Shown in pieces: positions 52,680-62,600 of a stretch of DNA of 64,000 nucleotides (the stretch's first letter is position 1; every line of letters starts with the position of its first letter). The notes beneath the pieces were generated by a model that searched no databases, had not been told where the DNA came from, and was given only the letters and a program-made list of their open reading frames with translations. Source of the DNA: Flavobacteriaceae bacterium (GTDB taxonomy: Bacteria > Bacteroidota > Bacteroidia > Flavobacteriales > Flavobacteriaceae); contig CANFHF010000003.1 of the NCBI GenBank assembly GCA_947446635.1, positions 1 to 64,000 on the forward strand, written 5' to 3'. The position numbers were made by a program, and so were the translations under genes.

Positions 52680-53468
52680 TTAATTTGGTTTTATGTTGAT
52701 TAATTTGGTTTCAAACGGATATTTTAACCCTTTAAAACCATCTAAGTCGGCTTTAATTGATCCTACACTAAGGTTAGCTTTTACACGGATTGGGAGTTTG
52801 TTGTCATCGTCAGATATCCATACCGTTAAACTTTCCTTCTCTTTAAAAACACGTCCAGATTGTACCAATGGTCTAAAAATCATAGTTGGCACCACCCCGA
52901 ATTTAGTTGTAATGTCCTCTCGACCTAAAAATTTTAATCTAAACTTTGTGGTTTCATCATCAAAAAACATATCTATTGCAACGAATTCTCCAGGTTTTAT
53001 TTTGCCGATACTAGGATAATTTCTCAAATAATAAAATGCAGACATAATGTCTTGTGTTTTTTTTGGAATACTAAAGGTTTCCACCGTGTTGTTCTTATAA
53101 TCTTTTACACGAATTGTATTTTCCAATTGATTGAAAAACCCTTCCTGATTTTTGGCATATCCGCCTTCATTAATTTTTCTAATATATTGATAGGGGTTTC
53201 CAGTATCTTTATCTATATAACTTTCATATAGATCATCCACTTTGAAAAACAATCGGGATATCCCTGTAGTAAACCCTTTTCCTATAACGCGAAAAACTTT
53301 TTTATTGTTTATGGTCGCGTCTTTAACCTCCATAGTTGCAAAGCCAGCATTAACAAACCCATAGTGGATCCGAAATATAAACCATTCTCCTACATCAAAA
53401 GCGTCTTGTTTTTGAGCGTCAAAACTTACGGTTGTAATAAATAATACTAGAATGAATATTTTTTTCAT
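52680..53468 (-). CDS. DUF3108 periplasmic protein
   Basis: The 262-residue protein starts at ATG 53468 with a signal peptide (to FDAQ at about 18), followed by one DUF3108 domain: VGEWFIFRIHYGFVNAGFA, the FSIPKKTQDIMSAFYYLRN middle and an LPIRVKANLSVGSIKADL end. The fold is a curved beta-sheet in the periplasm; the function of the family is unknown. The ORF is open to 53543, but the extra residues precede the signal peptide and overlap the hairpin of a candidate RNA, so they are rejected. Confidence 0.88.
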   Translation of the reverse strand: MKKIFILVLFITTVSFDAQKQDAFDVGEWFIFRIHYGFVNAGFATMEVKDATINNKKVFRVIGKGFTTGISRLFFKVDDLYESYIDKDTGNPYQYIRKINEGGYAKNQEGFFNQLENTIRVKDYKNNTVETFSIPKKTQDIMSAFYYLRNYPSIGKIKPGEFVAIDMFFDDETTKFRLKFLGREDITTKFGVVPTMIFRPLVQSGRVFKEKESLTVWISDDDNKLPIRVKANLSVGSIKADLDGFKGLKYPFETKLINIKPN

Positions 53469-53527
53469 AATCTTTTTTAGCTTTATAATAACTGCTCTTG
53501 CAAATTTTATTCCAAATGTATTAAAAC

Positions 53528-53641
53528 AAAAAAACTCAGTCAACTAATGACTGAGTTTTTATGCTATTAACTAACCAAAAAAATTATAAATTATGAAATT
53601 TATATGAAATAACTACAAGGAAACCACCCCTTACAGCTTTC
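53528..53641 (-). ncRNA. Candidate structured small RNA of about 114 nt
   Basis: On the minus strand an exact -7 box (53647-53654) is followed by a gene-free stretch with three hairpins: AAGG/CCTT with flanking CT/AG, TATAAATT-TCAT-AATTTATA (53585-53604), and a strong terminator ACTCAGTCA/TGACTGAGT (53534-53556) with seven T. No ORF fits inside. It sits between the patatin-like and DUF3108 genes. It could also be the DUF3108 leader. The remaining stretch 53655-53884 is AT-rich with nothing recognisable. Confidence 0.45.
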
Positions 53642-53646
53642 GAGTA

Positions 53647-53654
53647 CAAAGATA
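53647..53654 (-). promoter_or_regulatory. Promoter -7 box of the candidate small RNA
   Basis: TATCTTTG on the minus strand is an exact -7 match. The nearest upstream TTTG on that strand (53680-53683) is 25 bases away, longer than usual. Confidence 0.45.
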
Positions 53655-53884
53655 ACTAACAAATCTATATTTTTTTAACCAAAATCAAAGTTTAACAGAA
53701 GATTTATCAATATAGTTGTTAAATTAAGTTATTTTTTTGCATTATATAAAAAAAAGTAGCTTTTCTAGCGTTCTTTTAAAAAATGTGTCTCTTGATTATA
53801 GCGCAAAGAGAGTTATTAAGTAGCTGTGTCAAATTTTTTAATCTTTTTAATTGTATATTGGAATCCGATAAATCATTGGTAACA

Positions 53885-56080
53885 TTAAAACCAAAACCCG
53901 ACACCAAACCAAGTGTATCTTTTTCCAGTTTCTGGCGACCAAGAATGTTTAATCTCTACGGGTCCAATTAAGGTTTCTAGCCCATAACCTATGGCATACC
54001 CAGTGTGTTTCGGAATTGATATCCAATCTATTGATTGGAAAAGATTATCTTGCAGATTAGCAAAATTTGCAGATAAATTGACATGATTTTTTTTCATAAT
54101 TTCATAATCAATAGTTATAGAAGTCTTTACATAACTATTAGCTGCTATACTCAAAAAATCATAGCCATAAAACTGCTTAAAATTATTTATTGTATTGTAC
54201 CCATATCCTCCTAAAACGAAATTAAAAAAAGGAACACTTTTGTTGCCAAAAGAAAACCCAGCATCTGCTTGAAATTTTATAGTGGTTTTTTTCAACACTG
54301 TAGTGGCAGTTCCAAAATCGATTTTCACAATAGAAAATGGTTTAAATGTATTGGTGTAATTAGAAGAAACCAAATAAGATTGAATATCCGTTGAGAAACT
54401 CCATCCCTTTGTAGAAAAGTATTTTTTGTCAAAAGAATCATATTTCATATACCCAAACACACTTGCATAGGTGCTATTATCTATTATGATTGAGGAATCG
54501 GGGGTTTCTGATTTTATATCTAAGAATTTAAGTTCCACCCCAGCTCCGATTAGAAATTTTTGAGCAAATATAGTCTGAAGATATGCCTGATTCGTTAAAT
54601 CGGAAAAATCAGTATTGATGGTTTTTATAGTTGGAGAATCTAGGTGTTGACCGCTTAATTCTTTGGCAACATTTCTATTTAATTGATTATATTGGGATTT
54701 GAAACCAAAACTCCAATAAAATCCGTTGTCGATATAATAATCTAGATTATACCTTAAATTATCTCCCAAGACGACATCTAAAGAGGCAATATCATTTTTA
54801 AAAATAGTTTTTTTCTGGGTCAGATTCACTAAAACACCGCTTTTAAACAACCCATCATAGTGCACCCCGAATTTTAAAAAAGTTTTGGTGGGGTTTTCAA
54901 CTAATGTCAATTTTATATCGTCTTTTAAATTAGCATCTTCAAACGAATAATTGATAGCACTGAAATTTTGTGTAGCATTTAGATTGTCAATTCCAGCTTT
55001 CAATTGATTATAGCTAATTTTTTCGCCGCTCTTAAAACCTAATTTTCCCTTAATGTATGATGGGGTGTAGTTTTTTAATTTATTTATTATGATATTGTTT
55101 ACTTGAAGGCTGTCAACGGTAATTTTTAAATTATTTTGTTTGTAATCTTTCTTCCCATATTTTTTTAATTGCTCAAAAACCGCAAAGGAGGCTTCTTCCC
55201 CTTTTTCGATAATTTCCAAACCTTTGTCAAAGGATATAATTCCATAGTTTTTGATATCGGGTTTAATATAAATATCAGTATCTGCTATTTCTCTCTTCAT
55301 TTTTTCTATGGATTGAAGAGTTGTTATTTGACTTAAAATTTTTGATGCATTTTTAAGTTCATCTCTCTTCATCAAGTCGTTTTGCACGTCAACCCCTATA
55401 ATTATATCTGCTCCCATTTTCCTCACTTCCTCTATGGGATAATTATCAGAAACGCCACCATCTACAAGTAACATTCCGTCCATCTCTACAGGAGAATATA
55501 AAGAAGGGAATGCAGAACTTGCAGCCATAGCAAGTACCAAATTCCCTTTTTTTAATGCAACCTTCTCTCCGGTCTCTATATTTGTGGCAATGCATAAAAA
55601 CGGAATTTTTAACTTATCAAACTCCGTTATATGTCTCACACTTCTAGTTATGGAACTTAATAAATTATAATTGTACATACCCTTTGAAAGTGCTTCAGGG
55701 ATGTCTATTGAAAACTTATTAAATGGCAAAACCAACGAGTACAGCTCATCATTTCTCTTTTCATAAAAATTTTTTGATGCCCGTGGCGTAAAATTTTTAA
55801 GCAACTCATCAAGATTTATAGTTCTAAAAATGGAATCAATTTGAGTAGCGCTATATCCCGAAGCATAAAGCCCGCCAACAACGGCACCCATACTCGTTCC
55901 CCCGATATAATCAATTTTGACACCCGCTTGTTCCAAAACTTTTAAAACCCCAATATGCGCAAATCCTTTTGCACCACCACCACTTAGTACCAATCCTATT
56001 TTAGGTCTTTTGATGGAGTCTTGCGAGAAAGAAGACAGAAAACTGAAAAAAAGAAAAACAAATAAAGTAAGCTTTTTCAT
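53885..56080 (-). CDS. Patatin-like phospholipase with POTRA and Omp85-type barrel
   Basis: The 731-residue protein has a signal peptide (1-20), a patatin domain (about 25-260) with the oxyanion loop GGGAKG, catalytic S63 in GTSMG and D206 in DGG, a POTRA-like segment (about 310-380) and a C-terminal outer-membrane beta-barrel of the Omp85 type. This order matches type Vd autotransporters such as PlpD, where the barrel exposes or releases the lipase. Substrates would be phospholipids. It follows uvrC by three bases on the same strand; the two are likely on one message without a shared function. Confidence 0.93.
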   Translation of the reverse strand: MKKLTLFVFLFFSFLSSFSQDSIKRPKIGLVLSGGGAKGFAHIGVLKVLEQAGVKIDYIGGTSMGAVVGGLYASGYSATQIDSIFRTINLDELLKNFTPRASKNFYEKRNDELYSLVLPFNKFSIDIPEALSKGMYNYNLLSSITRSVRHITEFDKLKIPFLCIATNIETGEKVALKKGNLVLAMAASSAFPSLYSPVEMDGMLLVDGGVSDNYPIEEVRKMGADIIIGVDVQNDLMKRDELKNASKILSQITTLQSIEKMKREIADTDIYIKPDIKNYGIISFDKGLEIIEKGEEASFAVFEQLKKYGKKDYKQNNLKITVDSLQVNNIIINKLKNYTPSYIKGKLGFKSGEKISYNQLKAGIDNLNATQNFSAINYSFEDANLKDDIKLTLVENPTKTFLKFGVHYDGLFKSGVLVNLTQKKTIFKNDIASLDVVLGDNLRYNLDYYIDNGFYWSFGFKSQYNQLNRNVAKELSGQHLDSPTIKTINTDFSDLTNQAYLQTIFAQKFLIGAGVELKFLDIKSETPDSSIIIDNSTYASVFGYMKYDSFDKKYFSTKGWSFSTDIQSYLVSSNYTNTFKPFSIVKIDFGTATTVLKKTTIKFQADAGFSFGNKSVPFFNFVLGGYGYNTINNFKQFYGYDFLSIAANSYVKTSITIDYEIMKKNHVNLSANFANLQDNLFQSIDWISIPKHTGYAIGYGLETLIGPVEIKHSWSPETGKRYTWFGVGFWF

Positions 56081-56083
56081 TTA

Positions 56084-57880
56084 TTAGCTATTGGTCTTGT
56101 AAAAGTCGGAAATTTTTTTGGCTTTTGAAGCACCTACGACATCAGAAATTTCTTTTTCTGTGGCTAACTTTAATCTTTTAACACTTTTGAAATGTTGTAT
56201 TAGTATAAGCATCGTTTTTTCTCCAATTCCTCCAATACTTTCTATCGAAGAATTGAGTGCCGATTTACTCCTTTTATCCCGATGAAAAGTAATTCCAAAA
56301 CGGTGTGCTTCGTTACGCAATTGCTGGATTACCTTTAATGTTTCCGATTTTTTGTCCAAATATAACGGAATCGAATCCCCTGGATAAAAGAGTTCTTCTA
56401 GTCTTTTGGCAATACCAATTATTGTAATTTTTCCTCGCAACCCCAATTCGTCAATACTTTTTAAGGCCGAAGACAATTGTCCTTTTCCGCCATCAATGAT
56501 AATGAGCTGTGGCAAAGGTTCCTTTTCGTCTAATAACCGTTTGTACCGGCGATAAACCACTTCAGTCATCGAGGCAAAATCATCCGGTCCTTCGACGGTT
56601 TTTATGTTAAAATGGCGGTAGTCTTTTTTGCTGGGTTTTCCGTCCTTGAAAACAACGCAAGCCGCCACGGGATTGGTTCCCTGAATATTCGAATTATCGA
56701 AACATTCGATATGTCGGGGTTCTACTGGTAATCTCAGGTCTTTTTGCATTTGCGCCATAATTCGTTTGGCGTGACGATCTGGATCTACAATTTGTAATTG
56801 TTTTAATTGTTCTATTCGGTAAAATTTAGCGTTTCGAATGGATAGATCCAAAATTTGCTTTTTATCGCCCAGTTGAGGAACAGTAATTTTTATACTTCCG
56901 CCCAAATCTACTTTAAAGGGTACAATGATTTCTTTGGACAATAATTGAAAACGTTCCCTAAGTTCTATAATAGCCAATTCTAGCAACTCTCCATCGGTTT
57001 CATCCAGCTTCTTTTTTATTTCCATAGTATGGGAACGAATAATCGAGCCGTGGGAAATTTGCAAAAAGTTTACAAATGCGGCACTTTCATCAGAAACTAA
57101 CGAAAACACGTCGATATTAGTTATTTTTGGATTGACAATCGTAGAATGTGATTGGTAATTTTCTAGAATTTCAATTTTTTCTTTTATTTTTTGGGCTTCT
57201 TCAAAATGCATATTCCGAGCCAAATCAGTCATCACCTTTTTGAAATCTTTCATACTTTGCTTGAAATTTCCTTTCAGAATTTCGCGGATAGAATCCACTT
57301 GTTTTTGGTAATTTTCCAAAAGTTCAAATCCTTCGCAAGGCCCTTTGCAATTGCCAATATGATATTCCAAGCAGACCTTGAATTTCCCGCTTTCGACATT
57401 GCTTTTACTTAAATCAAAATTGCAAGTTCGTAGCGGATATAATTCTTTTATCAATTCCAAAATAGTATTCACCGTCTTGAAACTCGTGTAAGGCCCAAAA
57501 TATTCCGAGCCGTCTTTAACTAATCGTCGAGTGGAAAATATTCTCGAAAAAGGTTCTTTTTTGATGCAAATCCAAGGATAACTTTTGTCGTCACGCAACA
57601 AAACATTATATCGTGGCTGCAATGTTTTTATAAGGTTGTTTTCCAATAAAAGCGCATCGGTTTCAGTAGGAACCACAATGTGCTTTATGGTTACAATCTT
57701 CTTGACCAACACATTAGTTTTGGATGTGTCGTGAATTTTATTAAAATAGGAGGAAACTCTCTTTTTAAGATTTTTGGCTTTGCCCACATACAAAATCTTC
57801 CCCTCTTTATCATAATATTGATACACGCCGGGCCCGTCAGGCAAGGTTTGAATTTGAAGTTCGAGAGTTGGGTTATTCAT
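56084..57880 (-). CDS. uvrC: UvrABC system protein C
   Basis: The 598-residue protein has an N-terminal GIY-YIG nuclease domain (GPGVYQYYDKEG to GKAKNLKKRVSSYF), a cysteine-bearing middle (CLEYHIGNCKGPC), a UVR motif for UvrB binding, an RNase H-like nuclease domain with ECFDNSNIQGT and IIDGGKGQL, and helix-hairpin-helix motifs at the end (SIGGIGEKT). It makes both incisions in nucleotide excision repair. Mfd, which feeds the same pathway, is encoded elsewhere in this window. Confidence 0.97.
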   Translation of the reverse strand: MNNPTLELQIQTLPDGPGVYQYYDKEGKILYVGKAKNLKKRVSSYFNKIHDTSKTNVLVKKIVTIKHIVVPTETDALLLENNLIKTLQPRYNVLLRDDKSYPWICIKKEPFSRIFSTRRLVKDGSEYFGPYTSFKTVNTILELIKELYPLRTCNFDLSKSNVESGKFKVCLEYHIGNCKGPCEGFELLENYQKQVDSIREILKGNFKQSMKDFKKVMTDLARNMHFEEAQKIKEKIEILENYQSHSTIVNPKITNIDVFSLVSDESAAFVNFLQISHGSIIRSHTMEIKKKLDETDGELLELAIIELRERFQLLSKEIIVPFKVDLGGSIKITVPQLGDKKQILDLSIRNAKFYRIEQLKQLQIVDPDRHAKRIMAQMQKDLRLPVEPRHIECFDNSNIQGTNPVAACVVFKDGKPSKKDYRHFNIKTVEGPDDFASMTEVVYRRYKRLLDEKEPLPQLIIIDGGKGQLSSALKSIDELGLRGKITIIGIAKRLEELFYPGDSIPLYLDKKSETLKVIQQLRNEAHRFGITFHRDKRSKSALNSSIESIGGIGEKTMLILIQHFKSVKRLKLATEKEISDVVGASKAKKISDFYKTNS

Positions 57881-57969
57881 CCAACAAAGTTAATAAATTC
57901 AGTATCAAATTAAAGCAGATACCCAAAAAGAGATTTGGAATTTAACTACTTTTATCTTTTGAAATTTTT

Positions 57970-58533
57970 ATGAATAAAAAAGAATTACGAATCCAATACA
58001 AAGCCTTGCGCAGCCAACTTTCCGAAAATGATATGGAGGAAATTAGTTTGGCTATTGCCAATAAAGTTTTGACGCTCCCTGTTTGGGAGAAAACCTATTT
58101 TCATATTTTTTTGCCCATAACAGAATTAAAAGAGGTTAACACCGAGTTTATCTTGCACTTGCTTTCCGGGAAAGATAAAGAAACCATTATCTCAAAAAGT
58201 GATTTCAAAACTAGAAATATGACCCATTTTCTTTTGACGGACAATACTAAAATTAGAAAAAACGAATACAATATTCCAGAACCCATTGACGGGCTAGAAG
58301 TTCCAACTAGTAAAATTGAAGTGGTCTTTGTACCGCTTTTAGCTTTTGACAAAACTGGACATCGAGCCGGCTATGGCAAAGGATTTTATGACAAATTCTT
58401 GACGGAATGCACGCCTGAAACCATTAAAATTGGACTTTCCTTTTTTGAAGCCGAAGAATTAATTGCGGATGTTTTTGAAAGCGATGTAAAATTAGATTAT
58501 TGCGTGACACCAAAAGGAGTTTACAAATTCTGA
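57970..58533 (+). CDS. 5-formyltetrahydrofolate cyclo-ligase
   Basis: The 187-residue protein has the family motifs: KKELRIQYKALRSQLS with substrate-binding residues, then FVPLLAFDKTGHRAGYGKGFYDKFL, which binds ATP and folate. It converts 5-formyl-THF to 5,10-methenyl-THF. It diverges from uvrC by 89 bp and converges with lspA by 16 bp. The start ATG 57970 follows a short AT-rich leader. Confidence 0.94.
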   Translation: MNKKELRIQYKALRSQLSENDMEEISLAIANKVLTLPVWEKTYFHIFLPITELKEVNTEFILHLLSGKDKETIISKSDFKTRNMTHFLLTDNTKIRKNEYNIPEPIDGLEVPTSKIEVVFVPLLAFDKTGHRAGYGKGFYDKFLTECTPETIKIGLSFFEAEELIADVFESDVKLDYCVTPKGVYKF

Positions 58534-58549
58534 TTGCCCAAATTGATTC

Positions 58550-59155
58550 TTATTGATTATGAAATGCTTTTTTATTAAAGAAAATCAAAATCCCAACTCC
58601 TGTAGAAATCGCCATATCGGCAATATTAAAAATGGCATTGAAAAATTTAAAGTGATGTCCGCCCCAAATAGGGAACCATTCCGGCCAATTTCCTTCAAAT
58701 AATGGGAAGTACAACATATCAACTACTTTGCCGTGAAACCAAGTTCCATAAGGTTTATTTGTAAATAAAGTAGCCAAATGACCGTAGCTGTCATCGAAAA
58801 TTATACCATAAAAAACAGAATCGACAATGTTGCCAAAGGCGCCCGCAAGAATTAGTGAAATTGCCACAATGAGGTAGTTGGAACTGTGTTTTCTTTCGAC
58901 AGAATCCCATAGCCAATATCCAATACCCGAAACGGCAACGAGCCTAAAAACAGTAAGAAATAATTTTCCGTAAATGCCTGGTATTATTGTTCCCCAAGCC
59001 ATTCCTTCGTTTTCTATCAATAGTATTTTGAACCAACTAGTAACGTCAATTTGCCCACTTTCGCCATATACAAAATTAGTTTTGATGTATATTTTTGAAA
59101 GTTGGTCAATAATTAATATAATAAAAACTATTAAATAAGCTTTTCGTAATGTCAT
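58550..59155 (-). CDS. lspA: Lipoprotein signal peptidase
   Basis: The 201-residue protein has four membrane segments and the two catalytic aspartates: D112 in GNIVDS and D180 in FNIADMAIS, with the DQLSK start motif. It removes signal peptides from prolipoproteins, several of which are encoded in this window. It is about 40 residues longer than E. coli LspA because of an insert between the aspartates (about 120-170), as in other Bacteroidota. It lies beyond the terminator of the DksA-like gene. Confidence 0.94.
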   Translation of the reverse strand: MTLRKAYLIVFIILIIDQLSKIYIKTNFVYGESGQIDVTSWFKILLIENEGMAWGTIIPGIYGKLFLTVFRLVAVSGIGYWLWDSVERKHSSNYLIVAISLILAGAFGNIVDSVFYGIIFDDSYGHLATLFTNKPYGTWFHGKVVDMLYFPLFEGNWPEWFPIWGGHHFKFFNAIFNIADMAISTGVGILIFFNKKAFHNQ

Positions 59156-59193
59156 TTTATCAATTTTAGTGGCGCAGAATAATGTTATTTTCT

Positions 59194-59217
59194 AAAAAAA
59201 GCTCCAATAGGAGCTTT
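59194..59217 (-). terminator. Terminator between the DksA-like gene and lspA
   Basis: AAAGCTCC-AATA-GGAGCTTT with a T7 run on the minus strand, 23 bases after the DksA-like stop. Confidence 0.85.
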
Positions 59218-59239
59218 AGTTGCTTTAATACTAATAGAA

Positions 59240-59620
59240 TTATCGTTGCATATTTTTAGCTTCGATACTCATAGTTGCGTGAGGAACAATCAACAATCTT
59301 TCTTTGCTTATCAATTTGCCCGTTACTTTACAGGTTCCATACGTTTTATTTTCTACACGGAAAAGCGCATTTTTCAAATCACGGATGAACTTTTCCTGGC
59401 GAATTGCTAATTGTGAATTGGCTTCCTTAGACATCGTTTCACTTCCTTCTTCAAAGGCTTTGAATGTGGGAGATGTGTCATCTGTTCCATTGTTTAAATC
59501 GTTCATATAGGCGCTTTTTATCAGATCTAAATCGGATTGTGCTTTGGCTATTTTTTTTAGTATTAACTCTTTAAACTCGGCTAAATCAGCATCTGAGTAT
59601 CTTGCAATTTCATCTGTCAT
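59240..59620 (-). CDS. TraR/DksA-family protein with a reduced zinc finger
   Basis: The 126-residue protein has an acidic coiled-coil first half and the DksA-type C-terminal region TYGTCKVTGKLISKERL, PHATMSIEAK. Canonical family members have four zinc-binding cysteines; here C97 is the only cysteine, so the zinc site is lost. Such forms are common in Bacteroidota. A role at RNA polymerase is inferred from the family. The gene begins eight bases after the ileS stop, so both are on one message that ends at a terminator before lspA. Confidence 0.88.
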   Translation of the reverse strand: MTDEIARYSDADLAEFKELILKKIAKAQSDLDLIKSAYMNDLNNGTDDTSPTFKAFEEGSETMSKEANSQLAIRQEKFIRDLKNALFRVENKTYGTCKVTGKLISKERLLIVPHATMSIEAKNMQR

Positions 59621-59627
59621 TTTCTAG

Positions 59628-62600
59628 TTATTTTGTGATTGCTATTTTTGTTTTTATTTCGTCGAATTCTATTTCGGACCCATTGCTTATGCTGTCTTCA
59701 AAAACTAATGTTTGTGTTAATGTTTCGGATTTAATATAGGCTTCATTTGCCATTACCGCTTTTTCTAACGCTGAATTTTTTTGCAAATGTACTTTAATTT
59801 TATCAGTAACTTCAAATCCTGAATCTTTTCTTATATTCTGAATTCTGTTGACTAATTCTCTAGCAATTCCTTCTTCTTTTAATTCCTCAGAAATCGTAAT
59901 ATCTAGCGCAACAGTTATTCCGTTTGAGTTGGCGACTATCCATCCTTCAATATCCTGAGAAGAAATCTCTACGTCTTCTAATGATAAAGTTAGGCTATTT
60001 CCTGAAATAACAATATCGAGACTTCCCACTTTATCTAATTGATTAATTTTTTCTGCTGAAAATCCTTGTATCTCTTTAGCTATCAGACCCATGTCTTTTC
60101 CAAAACGTGGTCCAAGTGTCTTGAAATTCGGTTTAATTTGTTTCACCAAAATTCCAGAAGCATCGTCCAAAAGAACGATTTCTTTTACATTAACCTCTGC
60201 CTTTATAAGATCCGAAATCGCCTCAATTTCGTCACGTTGTTTTTCGTCAAGTATTGGAATCATTATCTTTTGCAAGGGTTGGCGCACCTTGATCATTTCC
60301 TTTTTTCGAAGCGATAAAACTAGTGAAGAAATAGTTTGCGCTTTCTGCATTTTGCTCTCCAAGGATTTATCAACAAAGTTTCCAACATATTTTGGAAAGT
60401 CTGCCAAATGTACAGAGTCAAATTTTTCCGATTCTGTTGCCAATGTTAAATCTCTGTAAAGCTTGTCCATAAAGAACGGAGCGATTGGCGACCCCAGTTT
60501 GCTAATGGTCAATAAGCACGTATATAAGGTTTGGTAAGCCGCAATTTTGTCCTGTGCATATTCACCTTTCCAGAAACGACGACGACACAAACGAACGTAC
60601 CAGTTACTCAAGTTTTCACCCACAAATTCTGAAATCGCGCGGGCAGCTTTCGTAGGTTCATAATCTGCATACGCTTCATCCACCACTTTTACCAAAGTAT
60701 TCAATTCGGAAATAATCCATTGGTCGATTTCAGGTCTTTCGTTTAAAGGAATTTCCGCTTCGGCATAAGTAAACTTATCGATATTGGCATACAAAGCAAA
60801 GAAAGAATAGGTATTGTATAATGTCCCAAAGAATTTTCTTCGAACTTCAGCAATCCCCTCCAAGTCGAACTTCAAATTATCCCAAGGATTCGCATTCGAA
60901 ATCATATACCAACGCGTAGCATCCGGTCCATATTCATTTAATGTTTCGAATGGATCGGTCGCATTTCCTAGACGTTTAGACATTTTTTGTCCATTTTTGT
61001 CTAAAACCAGTCCATTTGAAACTACATTTTTATACGCAACTTTATCAAAAACCAAAGTTGCAATTGCGTGTAAAGTATAAAACCAACCCCGAGTTTGATC
61101 TACCCCTTCGGCAATAAAATCAGCAGGAAAATCTTTATTCTCATCGATTTTATCTTTGTTTTCAAAAGGATAATGCCATTGAGCATAAGGCATTGAGCCA
61201 GAATCAAACCAAACATCAATCAAATCAGATTCGCGTTGCATTGGTTTTCCGGAAGCAGAAACTAAGGTAATTTCATCGACCACATTTTTATGCAAGTCAA
61301 CCAAATCATAGTTTGCTTCGTCCATGTTTCCAATTTCGAAACCTTTAAAAGGATTCTCTTTTTGGAAACCTGCCGCAATTGATTTTTCAATTTCGTTATA
61401 TAATTCTTCAACAGAACCAACAAGAATTTCTTCGGTTCCTTCTTCGTTTCTCCAAATTGGCAATGGAATTCCCCAAAAACGAGAACGAGATAAATTCCAA
61501 TCGTTGGCGTTTTTCAACCAATTTCCAAAACGTCCTTCACCAGTTGATTTTGGTTTCCAGTTGATGGTTTCGTTCAGGGCGAACATTCGGTCACGCACTT
61601 TCGTGATTTCTATAAACCAAGAATCTAACGGATAATATAAAATTGGCGTGTCCGTTCTCCAGCAATGCGGGTAACTGTGAACGTATTTTTCAACTTTGAA
61701 AGCTTTATTTTCTTCTTTTAACTGGATAGCAATTTCCACATCCATTGAGCGTTCGGGAACTTCGCCTTCGGTATAATATTCGTTTTTAACGTATTTTCCA
61801 GAATAACTTCCTACACCATCGATGAATTTTCCTTGTAAGTTTACCAATGGAACGGGGTTTCCGTTTTCATCTAAAACCAACATTGGCGGTACTTCCGGAA
61901 TTGCTTCTTTGGCTACTTTCGCATCATCAGCTCCAAAAGTTGGCGCGGTATGTACAATTCCTGTTCCATCTTCGGTGGTCACAAAATCGCCTGAAATTAC
62001 TCGGAAAGCATTTTCTGGATTTTGATATGGCAAAGTAAATGGCAATAATTGTTCGTAGCGAATTCCAACTAAATCAGTGCCTTTGCATTCGGCAAGAACT
62101 TGATATGGAATTTGTTTGTCACCAGTTTTGAAATTTTCAAAATCGGCAGCTTCGGTACTGCCAAAAAAGCCTTTTGCAAATTGTTTGCCGACTAAGTTTT
62201 TGGCCAAAACCACATTTGAAGGTAAGAAAGTATATTGATTGAATGTTTTCACTAAAACATAATCAATTTTAGGCCCAACGCTCAAAGCAGTGTTACTTGG
62301 CAATGTCCAAGGGGTAGTCGTCCAAGCCAAAATATGAATATTCCCAAAGCCTTGAAGAAAGCTTGGTAAAGTTTCAGATAAAGCTTTGAATTGCGCTACT
62401 ACCGTTGTATCTGTTACATCTCTATAACTTCCAGGTTGATTCACTTCGTGAGAAGATAATCCTGTTCCCGCTTTTGGCGAATACGGTTGAATGGTGTATC
62501 CTTTGTACATCAAATCCTTGTTGTAGATTTGTTTCAAAATCCACCAAACGGTTTCCATATACTTGGATTTGTAGGTAATGTACGGATTTTCCATATCTAC

